From NCBI RefSeq assembly GCF_002165625.1, contig NZ_NGNS01000001.1, positions 365,809 through 429,808 on the forward strand: a stretch of DNA of 64,000 nt, in the 5' to 3' direction. The notes beneath the pieces were generated by a model. That model was not told the origin of the DNA. It ran no database searches and worked only from the letters and a program-made list of their open reading frames with translations. Below, piece by piece: positions 27,886-40,492 of this stretch. Source of the DNA: Neiella marina (lineage in GTDB: Bacteria; Pseudomonadota; Gammaproteobacteria; Enterobacterales; Neiellaceae). The translations under genes were made by a program, and so were the position numbers. Every line of letters begins with the position of its first letter. Within the stretch, counting starts at the first letter, position 1.

Positions 27886-28023
27886 CAGCCCACACAACTT
27901 CAAAGAGGTAACGAGGTGCAACGAAGTCGTGCTTCAACAAGCAGGGATGCTTGTTGTAGAGCGTTCCATGGATGGACTTGAGCGTCACTACTTCGTTGTA
28001 ACTTGCTGCCGATTACACTCCGA
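27886..28023 (+). repeat. Dispersed intergenic repeat, module 1, copy 2
   Basis: The second full copy of the long stem-loop element, with the same internal hairpin CAACAAGC-agggat-GCTTGTTG. It starts with CAGCCCACA, the same edge as at 8671. It ends 15 bp before the atp operon terminator. Confidence 0.85.
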
Positions 28024-28038
28024 CTAGCAAATTCAGGC

Positions 28039-28067
28039 AAAAAAAAAGCTCCCGAAGGAGCTTTTTT
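28039..28067 (-). terminator. Rho-independent terminator of the ATP synthase operon, usable in both directions
   Basis: Stem GCTCC, loop CGAA, stem GGAGC, flanked by an A-run on the left and six T residues on the right. It can therefore stop transcripts from either side. It lies 17 bp past the atpC stop. Confidence 0.9.
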
Positions 28068-28083
28068 GGTACCTGAACTGGTA

Positions 28084-28506
28084 TTAACCAAAACGTTGCT
28101 TGGTGTATTCCACCACGCGTAGCTGGGCAATTGCCTTAGAAAGCTCTTGCGCTGCTTTTGCGTAATCGAAGTCTGCACTGTGCTCAGCGATTTGCTGCTC
28201 TGCGCGACGTTTTGCTTCGGCCGCTTCGGCCGCATCAATGTCAGTGGCTCGAATCGCAACGTCAGCCAACACGGTGACGTTACCAGGTTGAACCTCAAGC
28301 ACACCGCCCGAGAGGTAGAAAACTTCCTCATGGCCGTGCTGCTTGACAATGCGAACCATGCCAGGCTTGAGTTGAGTCAGCAGTGGTGCGTGACCGGCGT
28401 TAATACCGAGTTCACCTTCACTACCAGCAACTTGCAGGCTCTCAACGCGGCCACTGAAAATTTCGCTTTCAGCGCTTACCACATCAAGGTGTACCGTCAT
28501 TGCCAT
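28084..28506 (-). CDS. atpC: F1Fo ATP synthase epsilon subunit
   Basis: A 140-residue protein with the epsilon beta-sandwich ([30 protein letters not shown]) and the C-terminal helical hairpin that can inhibit ATP hydrolysis. It is the last gene of the atpIBEFHAGDC operon, 26 bp after atpD and just before the operon terminator. Length matches the family. Confidence 0.97.
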   Translation of the reverse strand: MAMTVHLDVVSAESEIFSGRVESLQVAGSEGELGINAGHAPLLTQLKPGMVRIVKQHGHEEVFYLSGGVLEVQPGNVTVLADVAIRATDIDAAEAAEAKRRAEQQIAEHSADFDYAKAAQELSKAIAQLRVVEYTKQRFG

Positions 28507-28532
28507 AGCTTGCTCCTAATGGTCGTTGATGC

Positions 28533-29963
<1,431 letters not shown>

Positions 29964-30824
29964 CTACACAGCAGCCGCACCGGAGACGATTTCAGTCAAC
30001 TCTTGGGTAATACCGGCCTGACGGGCCTTGTTGTATACCAGAGTTAAATCGTCAATCAGGTTGCCTGCGTTGTCAGTTGCGGCTTTCATCGCAACCATAC
30101 GTGCAGCTTGTTCACATGCTAGGTTTTCTACCACGCCCTGATATACCTGCGATTCGGTGTAACGAATCAAAAGCTGGTCAAGCAGCTCTTTGGCATCTGG
30201 CTCGTAGATGTAATCCCAACGATGCTTCAAATCGTCGTCATCTGACTTAGGTAGAGGCAGCAACTGATCAATGGTCGGATCCTGCTTCATGGTGTTAACA
30301 AACTTGTTGCTCACCACGTAGAGGCGGTCAATTTCACCATTATCATATTTTTCCAGCATCACCTTCACAGTACCAATCAGGTCCTGTACCGATGGGCTGT
30401 CACCCAGACCGGATGCTTGCGCAACAACATTGCCACCTAAGTGAGCAAAGAATGCGGTTGCCTTGGCACCGACAAGGGCCAGATCGACTTCAACATCTTT
30501 GTCTTGCCACTGTTTCATATCTGTAATCACAGATTTGAACAGGTTGATGTTCAAGCCGCCACACAGGCCGCGGTCTGTAGAAATAATAATGTAGCCGACA
30601 CGCTTGGCTTCTCGTTCTTCCAAATAGGAATGACGATACTCCAAACTACCAAGCGCAATATGACCAATCACTTTGCGCATATTCTTGGCATATGGTCGAG
30701 ATGCAGCCATTTGTTCCTGCGCTTTGCGCATTTTACTGGCTGCGACCATTTCCATCGCGCTGGTGATCTTCTGAGTGTTTTTAACACTCGCGATCTTCGT
30801 TTTAATCTCTTTTGCGCCGGACAT
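29964..30824 (-). CDS. atpG: F1Fo ATP synthase gamma subunit
   Basis: A 286-residue central-stalk protein. The N-terminal coiled coil starts [18 protein letters not shown], and the C-terminal one ends [16 protein letters not shown]; both are signature regions. It couples rotation of the c-ring to catalysis in beta. It lies between atpA and atpD in the standard order. Confidence 0.98.
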   Translation of the reverse strand: MSGAKEIKTKIASVKNTQKITSAMEMVAASKMRKAQEQMAASRPYAKNMRKVIGHIALGSLEYRHSYLEEREAKRVGYIIISTDRGLCGGLNINLFKSVITDMKQWQDKDVEVDLALVGAKATAFFAHLGGNVVAQASGLGDSPSVQDLIGTVKVMLEKYDNGEIDRLYVVSNKFVNTMKQDPTIDQLLPLPKSDDDDLKHRWDYIYEPDAKELLDQLLIRYTESQVYQGVVENLACEQAARMVAMKAATDNAGNLIDDLTLVYNKARQAGITQELTEIVSGAAAV

Positions 30825-30866
30825 CTTCTACTCCAAACATTGAAGGCAGGCCTCGCGGCCTACCTC

Positions 30867-32408
30867 TTAATAGGTTTGTGTTGCGACGAACTTATCGAGT
30901 GCTTCTTTCAAAGAAGCCGCGATGTCGTCGTTGTAGTTGCCCGATTCGTTGATGGTGTTCATCAACTCAGCGTACTCACTGCCTACGAACGAGTGCAGAG
31001 CGGCTTCAAAATCATTGATTTTGGCCAATTCTACATTGTCCAAGTAGTTGTTCTCTGCAGCATACAGAGTAACCGCCATTTCAGCAGTGGACAGCGGCGC
31101 GTATTGAGCCTGTTTCATCAGCTCGGTAACACGTTGACCGTGCTCCAACTGACGACGAGTCGCGTCATCCAGATCCGATGCGAACTGAGCAAATGCTTGT
31201 ACTTCGCGATACTGAGCCAGTGCAGTACGAATACCACCACCGAGCTTCTTGATGATTTTAGTCTGAGCAGCACCACCTACCCGAGATACCGAAATACCTG
31301 GGTTCACCGCAGGACGAAGGCCAGCGTTGAACATGTCAGATTCCAAGAAGATCTGACCGTCGGTAATCGAAATTACGTTGGTTGGTACGAATGCTGAAAC
31401 GTCACCCGCTTGGGTTTCAATGATTGGCAACGCAGTCAAAGAACCGGTTTTGCCTTTCACTTCACCGTTGGTGAACTTCTCAACATACTCAGCGTTAACA
31501 CGAGCAGCACGCTCTAGCAGACGCGAGTGGAGGTAGAATACGTCACCTGGGAATGCTTCACGGCCTGGTGGACGCTTGAGCAACAATGAGATTTGACGAT
31601 AGGCAACAGCCTGCTTCGACAAATCATCATAGATGATCAGCGAGTCTTCACCGCGGTCACGGAAGTATTCACCCATGGCACAACCAGAATATGGGGCCAA
31701 GTATTGCAGCGCTGCTGCTTCAGAAGCAGATGCAACCACAACAATGGTGTTTTCCAGAGCGCCGTGTTCTTCCAGCTTACGTACCACGTTAGCGATGGTC
31801 GATGCTTTCTGACCAATTGCGACGTAGATGCTGAAGATGCCAGAGTTTTTCTGGTTAATGATGGCATCAATTGCAATCGCCGTTTTACCGGTTTGGCGGT
31901 CACCAATGATCAGCTCACGCTGACCACGACCGATTGGGATCATCGAGTCAATTGCTTTAATACCAGTCTCTACCGGCTGAGATACGGATTGACGGTCAAT
32001 TACGCCCGGTGCAATCACTTCAACAGGAGAGAAGCCGTCGTTGTCGATTGGGCCTTTACCATCGATTGGCTCACCCAAGGTGTTAACAACACGACCCAAC
32101 AGGCCACGACCTACTGGAACTTCCAGAATACGGCCGGTTGACTTAACTTTTACGCCTTCCGCTAGGTCAGCATAAGGACCCATTACAACCGCACCAACCG
32201 AGTCACGCTCAAGGTTCAGTGCAATTGCATAGCGGTTGCCAGGCAATTCAATCATTTCACCTTGCATTACATCAGCAAGGCCATGAATACGGATAATACC
32301 GTCGGAAACCGAAACGATCGTACCTTCGTTTCGCGCTTCACTTACTACATCGAACTTCTCAATACGTTGTTTGATCAGTTCACTGATTTCTGTGGAATTC
32401 AGTTGCAT
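30867..32408 (-). CDS. atpA: F1Fo ATP synthase alpha subunit
   Basis: A 513-residue non-catalytic nucleotide-binding subunit with P-loop GDRQTGKT and the conserved VGGAAQTK near residue 373. The length equals that of the Escherichia coli subunit. It forms the alpha3beta3 hexamer with AtpD. A long plus-strand ORF across the atpG-atpA junction is an antisense shadow. Confidence 0.98.
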   Translation of the reverse strand: MQLNSTEISELIKQRIEKFDVVSEARNEGTIVSVSDGIIRIHGLADVMQGEMIELPGNRYAIALNLERDSVGAVVMGPYADLAEGVKVKSTGRILEVPVGRGLLGRVVNTLGEPIDGKGPIDNDGFSPVEVIAPGVIDRQSVSQPVETGIKAIDSMIPIGRGQRELIIGDRQTGKTAIAIDAIINQKNSGIFSIYVAIGQKASTIANVVRKLEEHGALENTIVVVASASEAAALQYLAPYSGCAMGEYFRDRGEDSLIIYDDLSKQAVAYRQISLLLKRPPGREAFPGDVFYLHSRLLERAARVNAEYVEKFTNGEVKGKTGSLTALPIIETQAGDVSAFVPTNVISITDGQIFLESDMFNAGLRPAVNPGISVSRVGGAAQTKIIKKLGGGIRTALAQYREVQAFAQFASDLDDATRRQLEHGQRVTELMKQAQYAPLSTAEMAVTLYAAENNYLDNVELAKINDFEAALHSFVGSEYAELMNTINESGNYNDDIAASLKEALDKFVATQTY

Positions 32409-32423
32409 GCTCTAATTCCCCGA

Positions 32424-32957
32424 TTAGGATTGCAGCGCTTCTGCCAGGCGCTCCAGTTTGCCACGCACTGTGTTGTCGATGACCAGGTCGTCGACCTTGA
32501 TGATCATGCCGCCAACTAATTCAGTGTCGACAGTGCAGTGGAGACGAACTTCACGCGCAAGGCGTTTGGTCATAGCTTCGGTGACTTGCTTCTTCTGAGC
32601 ATCGGTCAACTCATTGGCTGATGTTACGTAAACATCGGCTTGCTTTTGATGCTCGGTCACCAGTTCAGCATAAATATCCTGAACATCTGGCAAAGCTGCC
32701 AGACGACCATTTTCAGCCATTACCTTAATCAGGTTCTGACCGTGTTCATCACACTCGTCACCGCACACCTGAATGAACAGGTCGGCAATGCGCTCTGGCG
32801 CTTCACCGCTCGCCAACAGAGTGGCGACTGTTTCATTCTTGGCGACTTCCGCCGCAAAGGACAGCATGGTGGACCATTTGTCTAACGCCTTTTGCTCAAC
32901 AGCAAAATCAAATGCTGCTTTCGCATATGGACGGGCGACAGTTGTCAGTTCAGACAT
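32424..32957 (-). CDS. atpH: F1Fo ATP synthase delta subunit
   Basis: A 177-residue peripheral-stalk protein linking the top of F1 to subunit b. It has the N-terminal helical bundle (ARPYAKAAFDFAVEQ) and the conserved C-terminal GGMIIKVDDLVIDNTVRGKL. It is 15 bp from atpA and 14 bp from atpF. Confidence 0.97.
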   Translation of the reverse strand: MSELTTVARPYAKAAFDFAVEQKALDKWSTMLSFAAEVAKNETVATLLASGEAPERIADLFIQVCGDECDEHGQNLIKVMAENGRLAALPDVQDIYAELVTEHQKQADVYVTSANELTDAQKKQVTEAMTKRLAREVRLHCTVDTELVGGMIIKVDDLVIDNTVRGKLERLAEALQS

Positions 32958-32971
32958 TCGTCAACCCTCCG

Positions 32972-33442
32972 TTATAGCTCAGACGCCAATTTGTCCAAGA
33001 TGTCGCTATGCGCAGCAGGATCGATGGAACGCTCCAAAATTTTCTCAGCACCGGCAATTGCCAGAGCAGAAACTTGGGCACGCAGCTCTTCACGAGCGCG
33101 ATTGCGTTCAGACTCAATTTCAGCTTGGGCTTGAGCAAGAATTTTTTCACGCTCAGCTTGGGCTTCAACTTTGGCTTCATCAACGATCTGGTTTTTGCGC
33201 TTGTTTGCCTGTTCAACAATTTCGCTGGCTTCTGATTTAGCCTGCTTGAGTTGGTCCTTTGCTTTCACATCGGCCAATTCAAGACGCTTCTCAGCTTTTT
33301 CTGCATCCGCGAGACCGTCAGCAATTTTCTTCTGACGCTCTTCAATGGCTGCCAATAATGGCGGCCAAACAAACTTCATACAGAACCAAACGAAAATAAA
33401 AAAGGCGATGGTTTGGCCGATAAGGGTAGCATTAATACTCAC
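32972..33442 (-). CDS. atpF: F1Fo ATP synthase b subunit
   Basis: A 156-residue protein with one N-terminal membrane helix ([21 protein letters not shown]) followed by a long charged coiled coil. It forms the dimeric peripheral stalk holding F1 against rotation. Length matches the Escherichia coli subunit. Confidence 0.97.
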   Translation of the reverse strand: MSINATLIGQTIAFFIFVWFCMKFVWPPLLAAIEERQKKIADGLADAEKAEKRLELADVKAKDQLKQAKSEASEIVEQANKRKNQIVDEAKVEAQAEREKILAQAQAEIESERNRAREELRAQVSALAIAGAEKILERSIDPAAHSDILDKLASEL

Positions 33443-33511
33443 GACCGCTCCTCCTTCGTTGGTTCGATTCGCTGGTTAATATTCAAGTAGAAAAACAATG
33501 TTTTTCAGATA

Positions 33512-33757
<246 letters not shown>

Positions 33758-33797
33758 TCAATTGGTTGTTATGTGTTAGTAAAAAAGTAAAGTCTAA

Positions 33798-34643
<846 letters not shown>

Positions 34644-34656
34644 TCATCCCGATTTT

Positions 34657-35085
34657 CTATTTAGTTTTTAAAAACAACGGCCCGAGCCAAACCGGTACCA
34701 TGCATGCACCATATGCAAGCATGACCCATTCGGCATGAGGCCTGAATAGTAGCAGTGCGACAACCAGAATTATCACACTGGAAAAAATTTTTATCGCTTC
34801 GCCAAGATAGAAAGCTCGCACCGTGGCTTGCGCCATGCGTGCTCCTGAAAAAGCAAAAGCAAGATAAACGAACAAGGTATACGGAATCAAGGCTGCTGAG
34901 CACCCCAATCCTGCGGCAATCGCTTGCTGAACACCAAATCCAAGGCCTAATGCAATTATTGCAACTGCAACGACCAGTTGGGCTCGTACCAAAGTTCTAG
35001 CTAGATTCAATCCAGCCGATTGTATCCGTCGCTGAGAATGGCCCGGACCGGTATGACCATCTCGTAAAAAAACGAAACTAAACAT
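34657..35085 (-). CDS. atpI: ATP synthase assembly protein I
   Basis: A 142-residue protein with four hydrophobic segments, in the usual first position of the atp operon. AtpI helps assembly or stability of the c-ring and is not part of the finished enzyme. The start with GGT shortly upstream is weak, and about 25 N-terminal residues precede the first conserved segment, so a later start is possible. The 146 bp up to parB must hold the operon promoter; no clear boxes are seen. Confidence 0.85.
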   Translation of the reverse strand: MFSFVFLRDGHTGPGHSQRRIQSAGLNLARTLVRAQLVVAVAIIALGLGFGVQQAIAAGLGCSAALIPYTLFVYLAFAFSGARMAQATVRAFYLGEAIKIFSSVIILVVALLLFRPHAEWVMLAYGACMVPVWLGPLFLKTK

Positions 35086-35231
35086 GACCTATCTCAATTT
35101 TTGCGACAAAGCTGGCGGATTCTAAGACTTTTTGTCGTTAAAAAGCAACCAATTCCAGTCACCATTAACAATTACTACAGCAAGCCAACAATTACGCAAC
35201 ATTCTCAACCAGCGATAAACTGCCAATAACC

Positions 35232-36128
35232 TTAGTTTATTCGGCTTAAAATGCCATCCAACTCGTCGAGGCTACTGTAATTAATCACTAATTTACCTTT
35301 GCCTTTGTCATTGCAGGAAATAGCGACATTTGCCCCTAAACGCTCACCAAGAGCAGTTTGCAGTGCTTCAACGTTTGGATCGATGGTTTTAGCCTTTGCT
35401 GGCTTCGCTGGCGTTAACAATTTTTTCACCAATTTTTCAGTTTCTCGAACTGATAATGCTTTGGCGGTAACGGTGCGTCCGGCTTCGACCTGAACGTCGC
35501 CTTCCAGCGCCAATAACGCGCGTGCATGGCCCATATCGAGGTCGCCATGCTCTAGCATGGTCTTAACGGGGTCGCAGAGGCTATTCAAGCGCAATAGGTT
35601 AGTCACCGTAGTGCGTGACTTACCAACGGCCTCAGCAACCTGCTGATGGGTCAGTTCGAACTCATTCATCAGACGGTCTAGGGCAATGGCTTCTTCCATG
35701 GCATTGAGATCTTCTCGCTGAATGTTCTCAATCAAGGCAATGGCAACTGCTGCGTTATCTTCAACTTCTTTGACCAGACATGGCACCACGTCCAGACCCG
35801 ACTGCTGTGCGGCACGCCAGCGGCGCTCACCGGCAATAATTTCATAATCGCCATCGCTGACCGGGCGAACCACGATAGGCTGAATAATACCTTGCGCCTG
35901 AATAGAGCTAGCGAGCTCTTCCAGCGCCTCTGCTGACATGTCTTTACGAGGTTGATATTTGCCCGGCCGAAGCAGCTCAATCGGCAACTTTTTCAATTCG
36001 TTGGTCGATTCTGGAGATGGTTGTTCACCATCTAGCTCTTGATTGTCAGCGGTTTTATCGCGAGCGGCCTGGCTATTGGAAAGCAGCGCTTCCAGCCCCA
36101 TTCCTAAGCCTCGTTTTTTAGCAGACAT
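35232..36128 (-). CDS. parB: Chromosome partition protein ParB
   Basis: A 298-residue DNA-binding CTP-switch protein. It starts KKRGLGMGLEALL and has the ParB/Srx motif IIAGERRWRAAQQSGL. The helix-turn-helix is ELTHQQVAEAVGKSRTTVTNLLRL, followed by a C-terminal dimerisation domain. It binds parS sites and spreads around them. Candidate parS sites in this window are at 6654, 50038 and 61390. It lies 20 bp downstream of parA. Confidence 0.97.
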   Translation of the reverse strand: MSAKKRGLGMGLEALLSNSQAARDKTADNQELDGEQPSPESTNELKKLPIELLRPGKYQPRKDMSAEALEELASSIQAQGIIQPIVVRPVSDGDYEIIAGERRWRAAQQSGLDVVPCLVKEVEDNAAVAIALIENIQREDLNAMEEAIALDRLMNEFELTHQQVAEAVGKSRTTVTNLLRLNSLCDPVKTMLEHGDLDMGHARALLALEGDVQVEAGRTVTAKALSVRETEKLVKKLLTPAKPAKAKTIDPNVEALQTALGERLGANVAISCNDKGKGKLVINYSSLDELDGILSRIN

Positions 36129-36148
36129 GAATTGCAGCGTCTCCCCAC

Positions 36149-36946
36149 CTAAGCGGCGGTCTCGTTATTATCGTCAGAAGGTTGTTCGGCTCGACGTAAA
36201 ATCTCGCCAGCCAGAGACAAGTAAGCTTTCGAGCCTGTCGAGCCCTTGTCATAGTACATCACAGGCGCGCCAAAACTGGGTGCTTCAGCGAGACGGACAT
36301 TGCGAGGGATCACGGTGCGATAAACCTTATCGCCAAAATGGGCCCGTAACTGATCCGACACATCATTAGCCAAACGATTTCGTGGATCAAACATGGTCCG
36401 CAGAATGCCTTCAATGTGAAGGTCTGGATTGACCACAGACACCAACTGATTAATGGTTTCAAGCAGTGCCGTTAGTCCTTCTAAGGCATAGTATTCACAC
36501 TGCATCGGTACCAATATCGAATTGGCGGCCGACATTGCATTGACAGTCAGTAAGTTCAGCGACGGTGGGCAATCGATAAAAATGTAATGGTAATGGTCAA
36601 GGAAAGGCTTGAGCGCGTTACGAAGTCTCACTTCACGCGCGAATACTTCCATGAGCTTAATTTCAGCGGCAGTCACATCAGAGTTGGCAGCAACCAGATC
36701 GTAACCACCGGACGTGTTCTTTACCGCGACTTCTTCGAGCGGTTTCTCATCAACCAGCAGTTCATAGGCGGTGTGCTCGACATCGTACTTATCGACACCG
36801 CTCCCCATGGTGGCATTACCTTGCGGATCGAGGTCGATCAATAACACCTTGCGTTTGGTTGCAGCCATGGAGGCTGCCAGATTTACCGCCGTAGTGGTTT
36901 TACCTACGCCGCCTTTCTGATTGGCAATTGCAATTACCTTGCCCAC
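36149..36946 (-). CDS. parA: Chromosome partition ATPase ParA (Soj)
   Basis: A 265-residue deviant-Walker ATPase with KGGVGKTTTAVNLAA near the N-terminus, DLDPQGNATMGSG, and the FIDCPPSL motif. It drives segregation of ParB-parS complexes. The GTG at 36946 is chosen because GGAG lies six bases upstream and the protein then begins GKVIAIANQKGG as in relatives. A second GTG six codons earlier touches the rsmG stop. Confidence 0.97.
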   Translation of the reverse strand: MGKVIAIANQKGGVGKTTTAVNLAASMAATKRKVLLIDLDPQGNATMGSGVDKYDVEHTAYELLVDEKPLEEVAVKNTSGGYDLVAANSDVTAAEIKLMEVFAREVRLRNALKPFLDHYHYIFIDCPPSLNLLTVNAMSAANSILVPMQCEYYALEGLTALLETINQLVSVVNPDLHIEGILRTMFDPRNRLANDVSDQLRAHFGDKVYRTVIPRNVRLAEAPSFGAPVMYYDKGSTGSKAYLSLAGEILRRAEQPSDDNNETAA

Positions 36947-36964
36947 GGGAACTCCGGCTTTCAC

Positions 36965-37591
36965 TTAAGTGGATGCTTTGTCTATGACGATTAAATGCCG
37001 CTCTTCCGGGAGCTGAAAAACATCCAGCTGATGGCTCACCGAAACTGAAAAATTATCAGGTAATTCAGCAAGTTCTTCAGTAGGGTATTGACCTTTCATG
37101 GCCAAAAATTGAGTTCCCAGATGACCGCACCAGCTGAGCATATCATTGATTGAGGCAAACGCGCGACTGAGAATTGCATCGAACTGGTGTTCATCACCAA
37201 AGCTTTCCACCCGACTTTGAACTGGCTCAATATTCTCTAGTTTCAGCAAGTGTTTGACTTGAGTCATAAAGCGCACTCGCTTGCCAAGACTATCGAGCAA
37301 TACAAAATTCGCTTCGGGCAATGCGATAGCGAGCGGGATCCCCGGCAAGCCAGGTCCAGTGCCGACATCAATGTAATTGCCTGTGGGGTTCAAATGAGGC
37401 ACCAACGCCAGACTATCGAGAATATGACGAATCATCATATCGGCCGGCTTGCGCACTGAAGTCAGGTTGTAGGCCTTGTTCCATTTATCGAGCTGTTCGA
37501 CGTAAGAAACGAGTTTGCGTTGTTGCTCAGCGGATAAATCAAGCTGCTGATGCTCGAGACCGGTAGCAAGTAGTTCGGCAAGTTGACTCAT
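36965..37591 (-). CDS. rsmG: 16S rRNA (guanine527-N7)-methyltransferase
   Basis: A 208-residue SAM-dependent methyltransferase with the motif [18 protein letters not shown] and the conserved NLTSVR and HILDSLAL segments before it. It methylates G527 of 16S rRNA. It stands between mnmG and parA, the standard gammaproteobacterial order, with 1 bp between its start and the mnmG stop. Confidence 0.97.
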   Translation of the reverse strand: MSQLAELLATGLEHQQLDLSAEQQRKLVSYVEQLDKWNKAYNLTSVRKPADMMIRHILDSLALVPHLNPTGNYIDVGTGPGLPGIPLAIALPEANFVLLDSLGKRVRFMTQVKHLLKLENIEPVQSRVESFGDEHQFDAILSRAFASINDMLSWCGHLGTQFLAMKGQYPTEELAELPDNFSVSVSHQLDVFQLPEERHLIVIDKAST

Positions 37592-37592
37592 A

Positions 37593-39482
37593 TCAAGCAG
37601 ATTTCCTTAACAAACCCATTTTCTTCAAGTGAACCAGCAACACGCTGATCGCAGCCGGAGTGATGCCAGAGATCCGTGATGCCTGACCAACACTTTGCGG
37701 CTTGGCGTCGTTGAGCTTAGCAACCACCTCATTTGACAACCCAGGCACTTGAGCAAAATCGAGCTCAGTCGGCAGCAGGGTGTTTTCGTGGCGTTTTTGC
37801 TTAGCAATCTCATCAAGTTGGCGCTCAATGTAACCGGCATACTTGATTTGCACCTCAACCTGCTCGGCGGCTTCGGAGTCATCAAGGCCTGGGCCAATGC
37901 CGTCGATCGACATCAGATCTTGGTAATTCATTTCCGGTCGGCGCAACAGTGTTTCCAAGCTGTGCTCTCGACTTAACGGCGTTTTTAGCAGCGGGTTGAG
38001 CTGCTCAGCAGTGGCATGACTCGGGTGGACCCAATTGTCTTTTAAACGCTGTTTTTCCTGCTCTACCGCTTCCATTTTGTCACTAAAGCGCTGCCAGCGG
38101 GCGTCATCAACCAAGCCCAACTCACGACCTTTTTCGGTTAAGCGAATATCGGCATTGTCTTCACGCAGCAGCAGTCGGTATTCGGCACGACTGGTGAACA
38201 TGCGATAAGGCTCTTTGGTGCCCAAGGTTGCTAGATCATCGATCAGCACACCGAGATAAGCTTGATCGCGGGTTGGTGACCAAGGCTCTAAATCGGCGGC
38301 TTGCCGCGCCGCATTTAAACCAGCGATGAGGCCTTGAGCGCCGGCTTCTTCGTAGCCAGTGGTGCCGTTAATCTGCCCAGCGAAGAACAAACCGTTAATG
38401 ATTTTGCTCTCAAGCGAGGCTTTCAGATCGCGCGGATCAAAGAAATCATACTCAATGGCATAACCAGGACGAGTAATATGCGCTTGCTCAAAACCTTTCA
38501 TCGAGCGAACCAGATTGACCTGAACATCAAACGGTAAGCTGGTTGAAATGCCATTTGGATACAATTCGTGGGTCGTCAGGCCTTCAGGTTCGACAAAGAT
38601 CTGGTGAGCATTTTTATCGGCAAAGCGAGTCACCTTATCTTCAATTGATGGGCAATAACGAGGCCCAACGCCTTCGATCACACCGGTGAACATTGGGCTG
38701 CGATCTAACCCAGCGCGGATAATATCGTGGGTTTCGCTATTGGTATGGGTGATATAACACGGGATCTGCTGAGGATGCAGATCGCGCGATCCCATGAACG
38801 AAAACACCGGGGTAGGGGTGTCGCCTGGCTGTGCCTGCATGACCGAAAAGTCGACGCTGCGAGCATCAATACGCGGTGGCGTACCGGTCTTTAACCGATC
38901 AATACGTAGCGGCAGCTCGCGAAGCCTGTGGGCTAAAGCGATCGCCGGTGGATCGCCAGCTCGGCCACCAGAATAATTCTGCAAACCTATGTGGATCTGC
39001 CCTGCCAGGAAGGTACCGGTGGTTAACACCACGGTTGTTGCCGACAATCGCAGGCCCATTTGAGTCACCACACCTTTGACTTGATCGCCTTCAACGATCA
39101 GATCATCACAAGCTTGCTGGAAGACTTGTAGATTAGGTTGATTCTCAATGACTTGGCGTATTGCGGCTCGGTACAGTGCGCGATCGGCTTGCGCCCGAGT
39201 GGCACGAACTGCTGGCCCTTTACTGGCATTTAGAATGCGAAATTGGATCCCTGCGCGATCGGTTGCTAAAGCCATAGCGCCACCTAGGGCATCTATTTCT
39301 TTGACCAAATGGCCTTTGCCAATACCACCTATCGCCGGGTTACACGACATCTGGCCAAGCGTTTCAATGTTATGGGTTAGTAGTAGGGTTTTGCTACCAA
39401 TACGAGCTGCGGCAAGGGCTGCTTCAGTACCTGCATGACCACCACCAATCACGATCACATCAAAGTGTTGGTCGAGATTCAT
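37593..39482 (-). CDS. mnmG: tRNA uridine-5-carboxymethylaminomethyl modification enzyme, FAD subunit
   Basis: The 629-residue FAD protein works with MnmE on the wobble uridine. It has the N-terminal dinucleotide fold [14 protein letters not shown], the motif [12 protein letters not shown], and the C-terminal helical domain ([10 protein letters not shown]). The ATG at 39482 has AGGAA upstream; the reading frame is open 24 codons further, into the origin region, without support. It borders oriC, as gidA does in Escherichia coli. Confidence 0.97.
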   Translation of the reverse strand: MNLDQHFDVIVIGGGHAGTEAALAAARIGSKTLLLTHNIETLGQMSCNPAIGGIGKGHLVKEIDALGGAMALATDRAGIQFRILNASKGPAVRATRAQADRALYRAAIRQVIENQPNLQVFQQACDDLIVEGDQVKGVVTQMGLRLSATTVVLTTGTFLAGQIHIGLQNYSGGRAGDPPAIALAHRLRELPLRIDRLKTGTPPRIDARSVDFSVMQAQPGDTPTPVFSFMGSRDLHPQQIPCYITHTNSETHDIIRAGLDRSPMFTGVIEGVGPRYCPSIEDKVTRFADKNAHQIFVEPEGLTTHELYPNGISTSLPFDVQVNLVRSMKGFEQAHITRPGYAIEYDFFDPRDLKASLESKIINGLFFAGQINGTTGYEEAGAQGLIAGLNAARQAADLEPWSPTRDQAYLGVLIDDLATLGTKEPYRMFTSRAEYRLLLREDNADIRLTEKGRELGLVDDARWQRFSDKMEAVEQEKQRLKDNWVHPSHATAEQLNPLLKTPLSREHSLETLLRRPEMNYQDLMSIDGIGPGLDDSEAAEQVEVQIKYAGYIERQLDEIAKQKRHENTLLPTELDFAQVPGLSNEVVAKLNDAKPQSVGQASRISGITPAAISVLLVHLKKMGLLRKSA

Positions 39483-39639
39483 GGAATATTCCTCAAGTAA
39501 AACGTAGCCGAGTATTTTAACCGCGAAGTGAGCGAAGAGAAAGCAAAGGATCAAATTGGATCTGAGTTCTGATCATTAAAGATCATTAAGAAGATCTTTA
39601 TATGATCTTGTTTTTATATTTATTAAGGAACGCGATCTT

Positions 39640-39648
39640 TGTGGGTAA
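39640..39648 (-). promoter_or_regulatory. DnaA box next to the unwinding region, one mismatch
   Basis: On the minus strand TTACCCACA, one base off TTATCCACA. It directly borders the A+T-rich stretch, the position of box R1 in Escherichia coli. Confidence 0.65.
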
Positions 39649-39744
39649 GTGATTTTTTGTTAAATAAATCAATATCTAACAGCGTTTGTTATTTGTGATC
39701 TAGTTGGGATCTGCAGTTGTGTATCCAGTGATCAAACCCTTTGG

Positions 39745-39753
39745 TTATCCACA
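39745..39753 (+). promoter_or_regulatory. DnaA box, exact consensus
   Basis: TTATCCACA, perfect high-affinity box within oriC. Confidence 0.9.
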
Positions 39754-39817
39754 GGGCTAAAGGGTTTCGATCTTGTCCAGTGGATAGCCAAGTTAGGATC
39801 AATGGATATTAATAGGG

Positions 39818-39826
39818 TTATCCACA
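39818..39826 (+). promoter_or_regulatory. DnaA box, exact consensus, at the mioC end of oriC
   Basis: TTATCCACA, perfect box, four bases from the stop of mioC, comparable to R4 at the mioC side of the Escherichia coli origin. Confidence 0.9.
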
Positions 39827-39829
39827 GCC

Positions 39830-40279
39830 CTAATCGGTTAAGTATTGCTCAATCCAACCTTTTAGCCACCGTTGCGCAGGTTCTTCGGGCAGTGAATCGA
39901 CTTGTACATCGATATGTAATGGCTGCCCAAGACGCTTGGCACCGGTTTGTTGCAGTAGCTGATCGAGGGTGATGGAGGCTTGGTTGAAGGTGTCGTAACT
40001 GGTGTCGCCAATGCCGATCACACCATACTGGAGATGACTTAAATCTGGGTTCTGGCCTAAATAGTCTGCCAGCGGCTCAATGTTGTCTGGTAGATCACCG
40101 GCGCCATGAGTTGATGAACAGATCAACCAAACGGCATTGTCGGTTAAGGCGGCAATATCGTCAAAATCAATATGAACTTGGCAGTTATGGCCGGCAGCAG
40201 CAAGATCGTCCGCTAAGCAGTCAGCCACGTATTCTGAGCCGCCAAGCATAGAGCCAACTAAAATATGAATGTTAGTCAT
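39830..40279 (-). CDS. mioC: Flavodoxin-like FMN-binding protein MioC
   Basis: A 149-residue flavodoxin-fold protein. The FMN phosphate loop is VGSMLGGSE near the N-terminus, and CSSTHGAGDLP and GIGDTSYDTFN follow. Adjacent to oriC and transcribed toward it, as in Escherichia coli, where transcription of mioC passes into the origin. Length fits the family. Confidence 0.93.
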   Translation of the reverse strand: MTNIHILVGSMLGGSEYVADCLADDLAAAGHNCQVHIDFDDIAALTDNAVWLICSSTHGAGDLPDNIEPLADYLGQNPDLSHLQYGVIGIGDTSYDTFNQASITLDQLLQQTGAKRLGQPLHIDVQVDSLPEEPAQRWLKGWIEQYLTD

Positions 40280-40443
40280 TGAGTGTCATTAATTGTGTAA
40301 GTAAAGCAATATCATAGCTTGATTATTGGCTATTTCAGTGGTTTTCATAGCGGTGTTGGCAGTAATCAATCGCTTGAATCGAAAATAATCAATTGGTTTA
40401 ATAACGATTCGGCAACACTTCCCCTATTGCCGGTTATTCTTCT

Positions 40444-40464
40444 GGATCGTAGCGATCCGTTTTT
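40444..40464 (+). terminator. Terminator-like hairpin in the leader of the DUF481 gene
   Basis: GGATCG-tag-CGATCC followed by G and five T residues, about 30 bases before the start codon. It may be an attenuator or just stop transcripts entering from upstream. The stem is only six pairs with a three-base loop. Confidence 0.3.
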
Positions 40465-40492
40465 ATCTGTGACTTTCACAAGGAGAGCGAGG

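Larger units (their letters stand above)
39549..39826. other. oriC: Chromosomal replication origin oriC
   Basis: The region between mnmG and mioC holds 12 GATC sites within about 250 bp (first at 39549, last at 39797), far above chance. It has two exact DnaA boxes TTATCCACA (39745, 39818) and a near box (39640). An A+T-rich unwinding stretch at about 39571-39632 contains GATCTT-type repeats like the 13-mers of Escherichia coli. A near-match to the IHF site lies at 39667-39679. This order (unwinding element, near box, IHF site, further boxes) follows the enterobacterial oriC plan. Dam methylation and SeqA control are expected from this pattern. Confidence 0.93.

Noticed and set aside
27612..28023. 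CRISPR-like array
   Set aside because: Only two long copies separated by another repeat module, no regular short spacers and no cas genes.
30441..31397. Plus-strand ORF of 318 codons across the atpG-atpA junction
   Set aside because: It is antisense to two fully conserved ATP synthase genes, has no ribosome site of note and no recognisable domain.
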